Source of the DNA: Mercenaria mercenaria
Lineage: Eukaryota > Mollusca > Bivalvia > Venerida > Veneridae
Direction of reading: 5' to 3'
Length of the DNA: 64,000 nucleotides
NCBI RefSeq assembly: GCF_021730395.1
Contig: NC_069362.1
Coordinates: forward strand, 68,465,501 to 68,529,500
Every line of letters begins with the position of its first letter. The stretch's first letter is position 1. This document shows, piece by piece, positions 11,513-24,600 of this stretch. The notes beneath the pieces were generated by a model that was not told the origin of the DNA, made no database searches, and saw nothing but the letters and a program-made list of their open reading frames with translations. The position numbers and the translations under genes are program-made.

Positions 11513-12879
11513 GTTTCATCCTAGCGTTCAAAGTGCACTGGCAAAAGTAGGAGTTTAACAATGTGAATTACCAGATACCACTTACAGCACTGTAAACCAA
11601 GGAATGAGATCATAATTTTTAAGTTAGAACAGTTCACCACAACAGTATATTCTCAAAATGAAGTAGTTTCAAAGTCCTTACTGGCTAAATATATAGCTAC
11701 ACTATCATTGTCAAGTTAGGAAGGTGTCAGTTGAGGGGAAAAAAACAACAAAATATTGCCATCGTGAACATTTCTAGGCTTACAGTATTTAGGATCTTTT
11801 GAACACACAGCAGATACACTGTAAATATGCAGTAATTTCAGGGTTTGAAACCTAAATCATGGTCATTTGTTGGTTGTGCCCATGTAGAAAATTTCAGATT
11901 TGTTAAAAAATGGTTTTTCATACCCATAATTTGTTTTTATTTATGTCAATTTTTTTTTTGTTAATAAATAAACTGTAAAATATTGCATGCACATTATATG
12001 TTCATGCAAGTGTACATGGTGTTTATAGGACTTTCAGTATATATTTTGTCTGAGAGATGTCAGAGGTCGGCCAGTAAAATATTTGGCAGAATTAACATAT
12101 CTACATTTATGTAACATTTCTTATCTTTGTAACTGTCTTGTCATATGGTGAAGCACCTGATTTATATGTCTTGCAATGTTCAACAGATATTTTAACTGCT
12201 GCCTACAGCAATTTATGACACGTTTTATGAAATATCAAACTCTCAAATAGTGTATTCCAACCAATTCATTCATGAAACTGTTTAATTAGTTGTAGAGTAC
12301 AAAGCAATATTGTATCACTTGAACTAAATTTAAATGGATCTTGAATTATATATTTTACAACCATTTATGTTTCTCTGTTATAGATTTTAGTGTTCTGATC
12401 TTTATGTATTGATCATTAAATGTTTAAAATGTTGGTGTATTATAATGTTCTTTATAGTTTAGCAAAGTTGTTCGATATTGTTGAATAAAATGTTTAAATT
12501 TTTAGTGAAGCTCATGTTTCTATTTGTTCATGAAGAATACAAGACATGCCTCCCTGGTATTGAAAGTTAATAACCCCCACAATGCCATTTACAAGTAATA
12601 AGAAAACCATAAAGGTCGTGTATCTCTCACCTGACCTAGTTCTCCTCAAGGTTTCATGAAAATCAGTTGAATATGTGACCCCTAGTTTGTTAACAAACCT
12701 TTAGTGTGATTCATCTAATGACCTATTTGGCCACATATGAGCCAGTTTTAGATTGGATGTAGACTACAGAGGAAAACATTCAAAGATTCCTGAAATTCGG
12801 GTATAAAATGTGGCTTCTGGAGTTTTGACAAGATCCAACCTGGTGACGTAGTTTAGACCAAATTTCATATCTGACTTGT
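11513..12879. other. No gene seen
   Basis: AT-rich, mostly single-copy sequence. Nothing resembles a splice-bounded exon with recognisable protein similarity. Confidence 0.4.
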
Positions 12880-15290
12880 ATTTCATATAAACAAGTTATT
12901 CCACATCATCATCCACATCATATGACACAAGTTCCATAAATCTGGCACCAATTTTTCATGAATCATGCCCCCTTTTTACTTAGAATTTTAGGTTAACTTT
13001 GATGCATTTTCAATATATCTCTGTAGTTACAAAAGGGATTTGATTCAAACTTAAAACAATTGTTTGACATTACCACACATATCATATGACACAAAGGTCA
13101 TAACTCTGGCACCAATATTTCATGAATTATGCCCACCTTTTACATAAAATTCCGGGTTAAAGTTTTGGTGCACTTCGACTCTTATAATTATCTGATATTA
13201 CCGATCAGATTTTATTCAAACTGAAAATTGTAGCACATCATCATAAACATCATATGACACATGAGCTATAACTCTGGCACCATTTTTTCATGAATTGTGC
13301 CCCCTTTTTATTAGCTCACCTGAGCAATGCTGCTCTGGTGAGTTTTTGTGATCGCTCGATGTCCGGCGTCTGTAGTCCATCAACATTTAGCTTGTGTATG
13401 CGAGAGGCTGTATTTTTCAACTGATCTTCATGAAATTTGGTCAGAATGATTATCTTGATGAAATCTAGGCGGAGTTCGAAAATGGGTCATCTGGGGTCAA
13501 AAACTAGGTCACTAGGTCAAATCAAGGAAAAACCTTGTGTATGCGTTAGAGGCTGTATTTTCAATTGATCTTCAGGAGTTTTTGTCAGAATACTTTGAAG
13601 AAATCTAGGCCGAGTTCGAAAATGGGTCATCTGGGGTCAAAAACTAGGCCACTAGGTCAAATCAAGGAAAAACCTTGTGTATGGGATAGAGGCTGTATTT
13701 TTCAATTGATCTTCATGAGTTTTTGTAAGAATGATTACCTTGATGAAATCTAGGCAGAGTTCGAAAATGGGTCACCTGGGGTAAAAAACTTGGTCACTAG
13801 GTCAAATCAGGGAAAACCTTGTGTATGCGATAGAGACTGTATTTTTCAATTGATCTTCATGAATTTTGGTCAGAATGATTACCTTGATGAAATCTAGGCC
13901 AAGTTCGAAAATGGGTCACCTGGGGTCAAAAACTAGGTCAAATCAAAGAAAAACCTTGTGTATGTGATAGAGGATGTATTATTCAACTGATCTTCATGAA
14001 ATTTGGTCAGAATGATAATCTTGATAAAATCTAGGCCAAGTTCGAAAATGGGTCATCTGGGGTCAAAAACTAGGTCACTAGGTCAAATAAAAGAAAAATC
14101 TTGTGTATGCAATAGAGGCTGTATTTTTCAATTGATCTTCATAAAATTTGGTCAGAATGATTGCCTTGATGAAATCTAAGTCAAATTTGAATATGGGTCA
14201 TCTGGCATCAAAAACTAGGTCATATCAAATAAAATACTTGTTTAAACTCGAGACCACATTTTTGGTCCAATTCTTACGAAAATTGGCCAGAATATTTGGT
14301 TCCATGAAATCCCTAGGTCAAACATGTTTACACTGTTATGGTGTGTTTCTCAGGTGAGCGGCCTAGGGCCATCTTGTTTGAATTTTAGTTTAATTTTCAT
14401 GCATTTTCAATATATCTCTGTTATTACAGAAGGAATTTGATTCAGACTTAAAACAATTGTTTGACATCATCACCCACACATGTCACAAGGGTCATAACTC
14501 GGGGCACCAATTTTTCATGAGTTATGCCACCTTTTTATATAAAACTTAAGATAGCTGTAGCACATTATCATCCACATAAAATGATACAAGAGCCATAAAT
14601 CTGGCACCAATATTTCATGAATTATGCCCCCTGTTTACTTAGAATTGCAGGTTAATGTTGGTGCTCTTTGTTATTACATAAGGAATTTGATTCACCTCAC
14701 CAGCCTCATCATGTGACAAGGTCCATAATTCAGGCACAAATATTTAGTGACTTAAATCCCCATTTTACTTAGAATTTCAGTTTAATCTTTAAGCTTTTTC
14801 ACTATCTTTTTTCTTACTAAATGGATTTTATTCAAACTTAAAACAGTTGTTACACATGGTCACCCACATCATATAACGAACTGTCCATAACGCTGGCACC
14901 AAAATGCTGAGTTATGTCCACGTTTTACTAGAATTTCAGGTTCAAGTTATGTTGCACTTCTGTTCAATCTCACTTATTTGATTCAAACTTCAAATAGTTG
15001 CTCATTAGCCACATGATGTTACATAATGTCATAGTGTATTACTTTTGCAGAAATTTCCATTAATTATGTCCCTTTTATACTTATTTAATGTTTTGATACA
15101 CTTCCCTATCTCTGTTGTTACTAAATACATTTGACACAGACTTAAGCTATTGTAAAATATCTTCATCCACAGAGTAAACAAACACTCCAGTGACAGCTCC
15201 AGCTTCCTCAGATGTGCCCTAAGTTTCACTATCCTGCATCGAAAGAGTAAAGCGTGCTGTGTCCTGTGACAGCTTTTGTGGAGTAATTGC
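12880..15290 (+). mobile_element. HINE-like element (family O) split by a nested element
   Basis: Units of about 160-165 bp containing 'catcatatgacacaa' and 'gaattatgccccctttttac' run from about 12880 to 13310 and resume after 14380. The 3' end (near 15190-15290) contains 'cactccagtgacagctccag' and 'tcctgtgacagcttttgtgg', a decayed hairpin plus CTTGT-type end. The same 3' end appears on the opposite strand at 26970-27240. Family B is inserted inside it at 13310-14379. Confidence 0.6.
13310..14379 (+). mobile_element. HINE-like element (family B) nested in family O
   Basis: It begins TTAGCTCACCTGAGC and ends CTCAGGTGAGCGGCCTAGGGCC then ATCTTGTTT. Six internal units of 140-144 bp start near 13391, 13534, 13674, 13817, 13957 and 14101 ('ttgtgtatgcgatagaggct'). 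On both sides the host family O unit continues ('cccccttttta' left, 'gaattttag' right), which shows direct nesting. The open frames at 13565 and 14148 are satellite artefacts. Confidence 0.8.
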
Positions 15291-15299
15291 AGAATCCAG

Positions 15300-15395
15300 A
15301 TTTGCAGATGGACAGACAGATGGACAAACTGAGGGCATTCCTATAGTCCCCTGTGGAGTTCCACCAGTAGGGAACTAATACCAAATTGTCAATGA
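15300..15395 (-). mobile_element. 5' end fragment of a HINE-like element (family N type)
   Basis: On the minus strand this reads TATTAGTTCCCTACTGG.., then AGGGGACTATAGG and GTCCATCTGTCTGTCC. This matches the 5' end of the family N copy at 20880-20915. Confidence 0.5.
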
Positions 15396-15658
15396 AAACG
15401 GAAAAACAGGTAATAAAAATCAAACTGCCCCAAATATCAATTGAAAATGGGTGTGATAACCTTTCTTCCACCCCATTTTCCAAATAAAATCAATAACCAA
15501 CATTCCTTTTCTTATATTTCGAGTGATATTTCAATACATTAATATGAAAGCTGCAAAATATTGATCATTAATCAAAATGGAAGACTCGTGAATGATATTT
15601 TGGCAAATAGAGGCCCTACAGAAATGGCTCATAAATAGAGGATATTACATGAGTGTCT

Positions 15659-17084
15659 TTTTAGCTCACCTGTCACATAGTGACAAGGTGAGCTTTTGTG
15701 ATCACCCTTCGTCCGTCGTCAGTCCATCCGTCCTTGCGTCAACAATTTCTTGTCTGCACGATAGCGGTTTCATTTATGATTTTATTTTAACCAAACTTGC
15801 ATACAACTTGTATCACCATAAGATCACGGTTCCTTTCTTGAACTGGCCAGATCCCATTATGGGTTCCAGAGTTATAGCCCCTGAAAGGGCCAAAATTAGC
15901 TATTTTGACCTTGTCTGCATAATAGCAGCTTTACTTATGATTTGATTTTTACCAAACTAGCACACAACTTGTATCACCATAAGATCTTCGTTCCTTTCTT
16001 GAACTGGCGAGATTCCATCATGGGTTCCAGAGTTATGGCCCCTGAAAAGGCCAGAATGAGCTATTTTGACCTTGTCTGCACAATAGCAGCTTCATTTATG
16101 ATTTTATTTTAACCAAACTTGCACACAACTTGTATCACCATAAGATCTTGGTTCCTTTCTTGAACTGGCAAGATTCCTTCATGGGTTCCAGAGTTATGGC
16201 CCCTGAAAGGGCCAGAATTAGCTATTTTGACCTTGCCTGCACAATATCAGCTTCATTTATGATTTTATTTTAACCAAACTTGCACACAACTTGTATCACC
16301 ACAAGATCTTGCTTCCTTTCTTGAACTGGCCAGATTCCATCATGGGTTCTGGAGTTATGGTCCCTTAAAGGTCCAAAATTGGCTGTTTTGGCTTTTGCAG
16401 CCATATAGAGACTATATTTATGGTTTTATTTGATACAAACGTCCAAACTGTCTTCAACAACAATAAATCTTGGATTCCATGACAAATCAGATCCAATCGT
16501 AGGTTCCAGAGTTATTTTATATCTGATTACCTCCCATGATTGTAATCAAAATGGATTTATATCAGTAAGTACTTATAGGACCTATTTGAAATTTCATTAT
16601 TGTTATTAGTTGGAGTGAGACAATCAGGGTAGATAACTATGGACTGATTTTATGTCAAATTACCTCCCTTTATTTCAAATTAAAATGGGTATATCGCCGT
16701 AACTAATGAAGATATAACTGATCTGAAATTTCATTTATGTCAACAGATTTATTTGGCAGATCTTTCTTTTGTTCACTTACAATATATATTTTTTTTAATT
16801 ACTTCCCTTTTTCGTTACTATAAATAGCTTATTTTTAGTAACTTTTTTATTGGCCATAGGGAAAAACCGAGACCACTTTTCTGTGGTACAACATGGATGG
16901 TACCTCCAATTTATAGGTGTATTTTGACACATCTATACCTTGTAAGAATTTTTTTTTCTTTTTGTTTAAATTCTTCCCTTTGTTGTTCCTGTCCTTTGGA
17001 TTTAGATATTTTTTCTGAGGACCTTCTTGTCCTCAAGTGCAATGATAACAAGTGAGCAATATAGGGCCATCATGGCCCTCTTGT
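15659..17084 (+). mobile_element. HINE-like element (family C)
   Basis: It starts TTAGCTCACCTGTCAC, with a GTCCGTCGTCAGTCCATCCG tract just inside. Four units about 160 bp long ('accaaacttgcacacaactt' near 15790, 15952, 16112, 16272) follow, then about 600 bp of non-repeated interior. The 3' inverted partner is degraded (AAGTGAGCAATAT) and is followed by the perfect hairpin GGGCCATCATGGCCC and TCTTGT. The open frame at 15592-15945 is spurious. Confidence 0.75.
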
Positions 17085-17087
17085 CAT

Positions 17088-17181
17088 ATTGAATTTATTA
17101 AACGAGTTGAATAAAATAATAAAATGCAAGGCTCTGCCGAGCATTTTATGAATTTTATTCAACGAGTTGAATAAATTGAAT
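17088..17181. repeat. Fold-back hairpin adjoining family C
   Basis: Inverted arms read ATTGAATTTATT..GAGTTGAATAAA and the reverse on the right, with an inner ATAAAATGC/GCATTTTAT pair. It begins four bases after the 3' end of family C, so it may be a separate insertion at that end. Confidence 0.7.
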
Positions 17182-17312
17182 GTGGAAAGTCACAAATGTA
17201 CCGGTAATATTCTTTTTGTCACATGTTAGCCTTTCTTGTCGAAACGTAAAACATTTGACTTTCTTTTACTATATAAACAAGTCAATTTGACCGACGTCGC
17301 CTGCACTATAAA

Positions 17313-17326
17313 TGACGTCGACGTCA
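17313..17326. promoter_or_regulatory. Perfect CRE-like palindrome TGACGTCGACGTCA
   Basis: Two overlapping CREB/ATF half-site pairs form a 14-bp palindrome; other GACGTC sites lie within 100 bases (near 17292 and 17385). No gene start could be placed beside it, so a promoter role is only a possibility. Confidence 0.3.
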
Positions 17327-18076
17327 AAGCTTTATTACACTAGTGTATTATCATTTTTATTTAATGGCTTTATTACACTCCCGCGACGTCAAACATGTGA
17401 TAAACAAATGCTATGACATACTTTCAAGACAAAAACTACCAACTCTTGGTGGTAACACATAACATCACGATGTCCACGACATCATTTTAAAGCAACAATG
17501 TTTTGAAGTGTTTCTGCAGTAATCTATTTACTATGTTGGCATTACTAAACCATTTACCATCAAACAAATGACAGGTTTATGATACTGTCAAGAAGAAAGA
17601 GTATACAGACTTGTTTAGTTTGTAGTAAATTCACATACATTGTATCCATACTGGTTGACAATGCCCACATACAAATGTTATGGAATACTACTTCCTCAGT
17701 GGTGGAGGAAGACCCCTGGTGCAACTTCAATCATACGGATGGACACAAAGGTAGAACCATGAAAGAACTCAGTGGTAAGAGTGATGGAGCTTACCTGAGT
17801 AGTGAACACAGGGGTATGGATGATGATGATACTGACCCGAGCAGTGAGCAATGTGGTAAAATTTAACCAAAGTATTGAGCACAGGGCAATGTGGATACCC
17901 AGAGCATGAGCAAATGAGGTTAACATGAGGTGGTTTAGAGGAGCAAATGTCTATGAGCAGAAACAAATGTTCAATATTGATATCATTTTTAATCAATAAT
18001 GCATGCATTGGTAAAAGCACTTTGAATTATCTAAAAGTCTCTATTCAATATCTTTAATAAAGGGACATGCAAATAC

Positions 18077-18082
18077 TTTATT
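18077..18082 (-). promoter_or_regulatory. Candidate poly(A) signal for EME1
   Basis: On the minus strand this reads AATAAA, about 475 bases past the EME1 stop codon. Confidence 0.35.
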
Positions 18083-18555
18083 ATTTTTTTTATAAAACTT
18101 AAAGATGAATTCCAAAAATGCATAGAAGCACTTTGAAATTACATTGTAATTGCAATTACAAAAGAAAACCTTTTCTAAATTTCAAAACAAAAAAGATATA
18201 AATCTGGAGAAACCCAGGTATTTTAACAAAGTAGTTTTATACACTATACACATTAAAATAAGACTTATCAGTATTTTATGAAGTATCAGTAAAACACATA
18301 ATCAAGCATAAACACAAAATTGTATGTACTTAGTTTATCATTAATATTCAGTCCTATCTGGTATCATTATTCACTACCTGTCCGTTACAAATGATCTCTA
18401 CTCGATGAGTTGACATTTTCAGATCTCTGTATAATTATGTTACGGTCATATCAATACCCACTTTGGACAATCTCTTACTGCAAGAATAGAATCAGTCTGG
18501 AAAATTAATGCTGTATTTAAAAACCAGTCCATCCGATATTATTATGCCAACATGT

Positions 18556-18666
18556 TCATTTGATAATCAGTCCTGGATCTTCACTTGTAAAAAAAGTATA
18601 AATTCTGCGCGAGAGTTCCTTCCCAACTCGTCTTGTTGTTTCTAGGACCCCAGCTCCCCTCCTCAC
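18556..18666 (-). CDS. EME1: EME1 coding exon 9 (last)
   Basis: Thirty-six residues and a TGA stop at 18558-18556. It starts after ..ttttcag and encodes VRRGAGVLETTRRVGKELSR and a short tail, the second HhH hairpin. It lines up with the human EME1 C-terminus (VRRGEGVTSTSRRIGPELSR, from memory). It is in phase 0 and was missed by long-ORF searching. Confidence 0.92.
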   Translation of the reverse strand: MRRGAGVLETTRRVGKELSRRIYTFFTSEDPGLIIK

Positions 18667-21600
18667 CTGAAAATAGAGATGAATAAGGAATATTCTGCAA
18701 CAATTATTGCAAAGTGTATTTAGACAGAAGGCAGAGCAATTGCCCCTAATGCTTATTATGCCTCCCCCAATTTCTGAAGGGACATATTGCTTTTCTTCAG
18801 TTGTCCACTGTGTATCTTTTACCCTGTGGAAGGATTTTCAAATAACTTTTAACAATTATCTGCTAAAATGAAAGCAACTTTCAGTCATGGCAGTACAAGA
18901 TCAAGTTCAACTAGTGAAATCAAAGGTCAGTAGGCAGCATTTCAAGGTTATCTTAAGTGAGATCAAATGCCAGTAGGCAGCATTTCATATCTGCTCTGTT
19001 TTTTACCCCTTTTAAGGATTTTCCCTTGGAATAAATTTGTAAATAATTTTCATAAATGTGCTAGATTCCAGAACACTTGAAGACTTATCTAAGGAACAAA
19101 AAGACCCATTCCATATTAGTTAGATCCCTATTAGAAATCTATATTTTGTCTTTATAAAATTGTATAATTACCTACTTTTAGTATAAAAGCATTTCTTTTA
19201 GATTTTCACTCGATAGATATCAGGATATTTTAAAAATATGAACTTAAAGTAAGTCTGAGAAAGGGAGGTAATAAACCTTTCACAAACTTGCATTTCTAAT
19301 TAATTTCTGGTAAATATTAGATATAAATGCAACTCTTTCACAAATACGATACAATTATAGTTCTAATTCAGTCCCTACTCTAAGTATATTTATCAGGTTT
19401 ATATTTATGTTACCATATCTCTATCTTGGTCAGGCAACCAGAAAAATGAGTCTGTATAAACAAAATCTAACATGAATTAAGAACCATTAGTAAATGAACA
19501 TATGTTGTGTAGATGATCAGATGATACAGTATGGACAAATAGCATTTTTATAAATACACATTTCTTTTTACTTCACCACAATATGATTTAACAAATCTAA
19601 ATTCATATATGTAATCAATTATGAACAAACAAGAGTGCCAGACTTTCACAAAATACGCTCGTCTAAATATTCAAGGGCCATAATCCAAGAGTGCCTGGGG
19701 CAATTTGGTTGGTTATCAGACATTATGCTCAAAAACACTGTCATGAAGTTTGGTGAAGATCGGATGAAAACTGTTCGACTTATGAGGGCGGACAAGGTTA
19801 AATTCGCAGTTTTTTGAGTAATTCAAGGGCCATAAACCAAGAGTGACTGGGATGATTTGGGTGGTAATCGAACTTGGCCAGGATATTATGCCCACAAACA
19901 TTGTCAGCAAGTTTGGTGAAGATCGGATGAAAGGTGCTCAACTTACAGAGCGGACATATGCCTAAATTGGCAGTTTGTTTTAGTAATTCAAAGGCCATAA
20001 TCCAGGAGTACCTGGGGCGATTTGGGTGGTTATTAAATTTGGCCAGATATTATGCCCACAAACATTGTCAGCAAGTCTGGTGAAGATCTGATGAAAACTG
20101 TTTGACTTACAGAGTGGACATGCCTAAAATGGCAGTTTTTCAAGTAATTCAAGGGTCATAATCCAGGAATACCTGGGGCGATTTGGGTGGTTATCAAACT
20201 TGGCCAAGATACTATGCCCTTTGACCTTCAATTGTGACCTTGACCTTTGAGCTAGGGGTCCGGGTTTTGCACACAACATGTCATCTCATCATGGGGAACA
20301 TATGTGCCAAATGATATTAAAATCCCTTAATGAATGACAGAGTTAAGTTATGGACCGGACACGAAACAGACCCTGTTCATACCATGTTAATATATGACTG
20401 CCAAGTGTGACCTTGACCTTTGAGTTAGGGGTCTGAAAGTTGGGCATGACACATAGTTTTATTATGGAGAACATCTGTGCCAAGTAATATTAAAATCCCT
20501 TCATGGATGGCAGAGTTATGGACAGGAAAAAAGCCCTGTTGACCTTTGAACTCCAATTGTGACCTTGACCTTTAAGCTAGGGTTGTGGGTGTTGCGAATG
20601 ACATATCGTTTTATCATGGGAAACATTTATGCCAAGCAATATTATAATCCCTTCATGGATGACAGAGTTCTGGACCGTACAGGAAAAAAAAACTATTGAC
20701 CTTTGACCTCCAATTGTGACCTTGACCTTTGAGCCAGGGGTCCGGGTTTTGTGCATGACACGTTGTCTCATCATGGGGAACATTTGTGCTAAGTGACATT
20801 AAAATCCCTGAATGAATGACAGTTACGGACAGACGGAATGATAGAATGACGGACAGATGGAAAAGAGCATTTCTATAGTCCCTGAAACTGGTTTTCAACC
20901 ATTAGGGGACTAATAATTTAATTTGGCATGAAATTTATTAGCTTGCTTCAATTCTCGTGTTCAAATCTGAATTTAAATTTCAAATTGGTCATCCACTTAT
21001 CCTGTTCATACCTTCAAAATGGAGAAAAAAATTATTTCAATATCTGTGCATCAGTGCTCAAGATAATATTTTGACACTGGGGGTAATTGACCTGTCTGTC
21101 ACAGTAGCCTGTCAATCAAACTTATCCATGATCAAATTAGATATTGATTTTTGACACTCGCACGTGGACGGCTTACTGCTGCCAATTTCCTTCAACAAAA
21201 TGACTGTCAAGATTAGCAGATAATTAGTAAGTAAAGTAATCTCTCTTCAAAATCTAACTTAAAACTGATTTCTATTGCTAAACTGTTGAAATGAAGTTAG
21301 AATTGTTAAAGTTATTTCTTTCCTTCAATCATAAGAAGTCTCTACAGACATGCAAACTTCTATCTTCCAAAATTAATAAGACTTAAATCTTTCATCAAAC
21401 TTATATATGGCCAAATGAAAAGAAATGAATGGGCCTGCAACATTTTTTTTTCGTTGGAAATGAAGTGTTTTTTTTTCTTGAAAAATCTTAAAATACTAAA
21501 ACTAAACTTCAGACACACATTTCATTTTAAAACTTCTATTAATTTAATAAATACCACATAGTTTTCCAAATACAGATGAAGGATTAAAAATCCTGAGGAA

Positions 21601-24600
21601 TTCAAAACGAACTGGCTTGATAATGAAATCGGACAGAATCTCCAAACTTGGCACACAGGACCTGTGTGAATCATGTTGAAATACTAGAAAATTAAAACTT
21701 TTCATATGTGCTTCCAACTCAGAAAGCGGTCATCCAACATAGAGTGGTAAGAAACAAGTGAAGGTTTGCTTTCAGTGATACCTCTTTTTTAGACATCTCA
21801 TTGGCTATGCTGACCTTTCAGGTTTTAATTTAAATGTATAAGAAACCACTAACAACAGCTAATAAAATATTGCCAGCAATTATTTCTGTTTTCATTTTTT
21901 TCATGAAAAAGATCAGGTGCATTGTTATCAACTCCCATGACAAAAAGACTAATTTTAGATATCCGTTTCTGGACCACTTAATACATCACTGTCCCTTTTT
22001 ATGAATAAAACTTTTGCAGTGTCACCAGAAAAAAGATGAGCTGAAGTTTATTTTTATGTACAGATCCTTGAAATATTTACACCGGTGATTAAAACTGTCA
22101 AGGTTATCTCACCAACCAGTAAGTATTTAATAATCTGAATGTTAAACATACCACAATATTTTCAAGGAGTTTTATTGCCTCTTTTTCTGAAGAACATCTC
22201 TGGTATGCCTGAAAATGGAATATATAATTTCAGTGTCAGGACCCTTATCCATGAGACAAAAGACAGTATACATACTTCTCAGTTTTACCTCACACAAATG
22301 TTTTATTAAGCAACTTGCAAACAAATTACGGACATCATGGAAGGAACAAGCCAAAGTAAATGTTTCTTAACCTTTAGCCTGCAGGCGACAAGTGATTCAG
22401 CCTTTGCAACCAGTGTAGACTAATATCAGCCTGCACATCCATGCAAGCTAATCATGGTCTGCACTGTTCGCTATTCAGTCAGTAAATTTTCAGTGAACAC
22501 CCCTTCGAATAATAACTGGTACTGCCCAAATTGGATGATGGACCAGTCCATTTTAGAAATTTAGCAGGGTAAAGGTTAATGCCAATGGTTAGAAACATGA
22601 ACAAAGCTACAGACCCAAAATTTTTCTAAACGAGGAATATGTATATTATAATACCTGGAGTAGTTAAACTGTTTTTTCAAGGACTGTTTGAAAGTTTTGA
22701 AATTACAAGACATATACACACCTTCCTCAGTAATAATGGACTTGGATACTCAGCTATGATTGCCTGCGAGATATCTGGACTGATGTTCTTAAACTGTAAC
22801 AATTGCTGTTTCCACACTTTCAGCAAACCAACACCATTCTTGTCCACCTTCACCCCACCTACTCCCTCCTCATGGAATGAGAATATAGGATCAAATCTGT
22901 CCTTTCTGAAATAGATATACAGTATAACCCCTATTAAAGTAGTTCTGCACATTTGGAATATAAGAATTTCTACATGTAAAATTTGATTAAACCTCAATAT
23001 TTCAAAACTTCAAGACATATTAAAACAATTTGGCAAACAAAAAATGCAGGATCATGGCCTGAAGTTTTGCTAAACTCACATTTTTCATATACTTGTATGC
23101 CAAATCCAAGCTTATTTCTACCTTATCTTCATAAATGATGTCACGTCATTACTTCTGGTTTATCAAATGTGTAGAGCTACACCTCTCTAAAAAGGTAGAC
23201 ATTTTATTTTCCATTTAATGAATTCTAAGGTGTTTCAAATGGTAAGAATGGCACATAGGAAATAAAGCATAAATAAGGCACACTACAATTAAAATATAAA
23301 GTCTTAGTAAAATATAAATAAACAAGTGTGGTACTGGTGTGAGACAAGAAAATGTGAAATAAATTATCTCTCAGTCTCATACGGGTATTTTATTCCAAAC
23401 TCTCTTGCTTCCTGGTGAGGATACGCTGCCTTCCTGCAGTGTTTGCAAGGACACACTATATACTTACGACATCTGAAACAAAACAGATGACAGTCATTGT
23501 CAACTTTAGAGAAGATTTAATCACATACTTAGCAGGTCTTTCAGCTACAGCTTTAGAGAACCTTCTGACCATGTCTGCCACATCTTCAGAGGTTTCTAGC
23601 ATAAACGTGGAACAACCAGTCTGCAGCAGGGTATCTGTGACTGCTTCCTCTACATCAACACGAGAAACTGTAACCAGTCCAGGTTTATCTTTGCCTGGTT
23701 TACTTTTATGGTTGGGGTTAGCAGACTGGACTGCTTCTCTGTACTGTCTCTGTGTCTTAGATTTCACATCCCTGCATAAAAGGAAATTTTCACAGACATA
23801 ATTAAATGTAACAAAACCATGTTAACCATTTTAAGCTTAATATGTTGCAAAATAGAGAAAGAATAGCTATTTTTCATTCTTTTCATTATTTCCAACATTG
23901 CGGGGACTCCGTGGCCGAGTGGTTAGAGTCGTTGACTTCAAACCATTTGCCCCTCATCGATGTGGGTTCGAAACCTCATTTGGGGCGTAGAATTCTTCAC
24001 ATGAGGAAGCCATCCAGCTGGCTTACAGAAGGTCGGTGGTTCTACCCAGGTGCCCGCTCGTGATGAAATATGCACGAAGGGGCACCTGGGGTCTTCCTCC
24101 ACCATTAAAAGCTGGAAAGTCGCCATATGACCTAAAATTGTGTCGGTGCGACAATAAACCCAACAAAATAAATAAATAAATAAATTATTTCCAACATTAT
24201 TATTATAGTCTGCTGCAATTTTCTCAATGACGAAGATGGTAAAATGTTTACTGGTGAATCATAGCATAGCAATTATGTGATGAAACTTTCCATTTCAGAA
24301 ATTTAAGCTCAACATTAAAACACAGCAAAACTTGTATAACTCTAACTATAGAAATAAGACTGTAAATCAACTACATTGAGAATGTGTCAGTGTGATTCTG
24401 AAACACCTTTCAACTGAAGAGGACCCCAGATACAATATTTTTAAGAATGGAAAATATTTTGATCTTAAACAAGAGTGCCAATCTGTCACTGTATACACCC
24501 GTAACAGCGAATCAAGTTTTAATTCTAGAATATTCTACTTATTGAGTAGACAATATTAATTTTCACTTTTGATTAAGTCGAGGGCCATAACTATAGAGAT

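Larger units (their letters stand above)
17182..18555. other. EME1 downstream flank; no gene seen
   Basis: It contains the CRE-like palindrome at 17313-17326, a TATATAAA motif near 17270, an ATTACACTAGTGTATT palindrome near 17336, and a short 'ggtggaggaagaccc' match to SINE-1. The frame at 17579-17866 shows an acidic, weakly repetitive sequence (SSEHRG.., DDDDTDPSSEQ) that I do not recognise. The lower part is presumably EME1 3' UTR. Confidence 0.35.

Noticed and set aside
17579-17866. A 95-codon acidic protein
   Set aside because: There is no recognised domain, and a short SINE-like stretch (gtggaggaagaccc) lies within it. It is kept only as a possibility linked to the CRE-like site.
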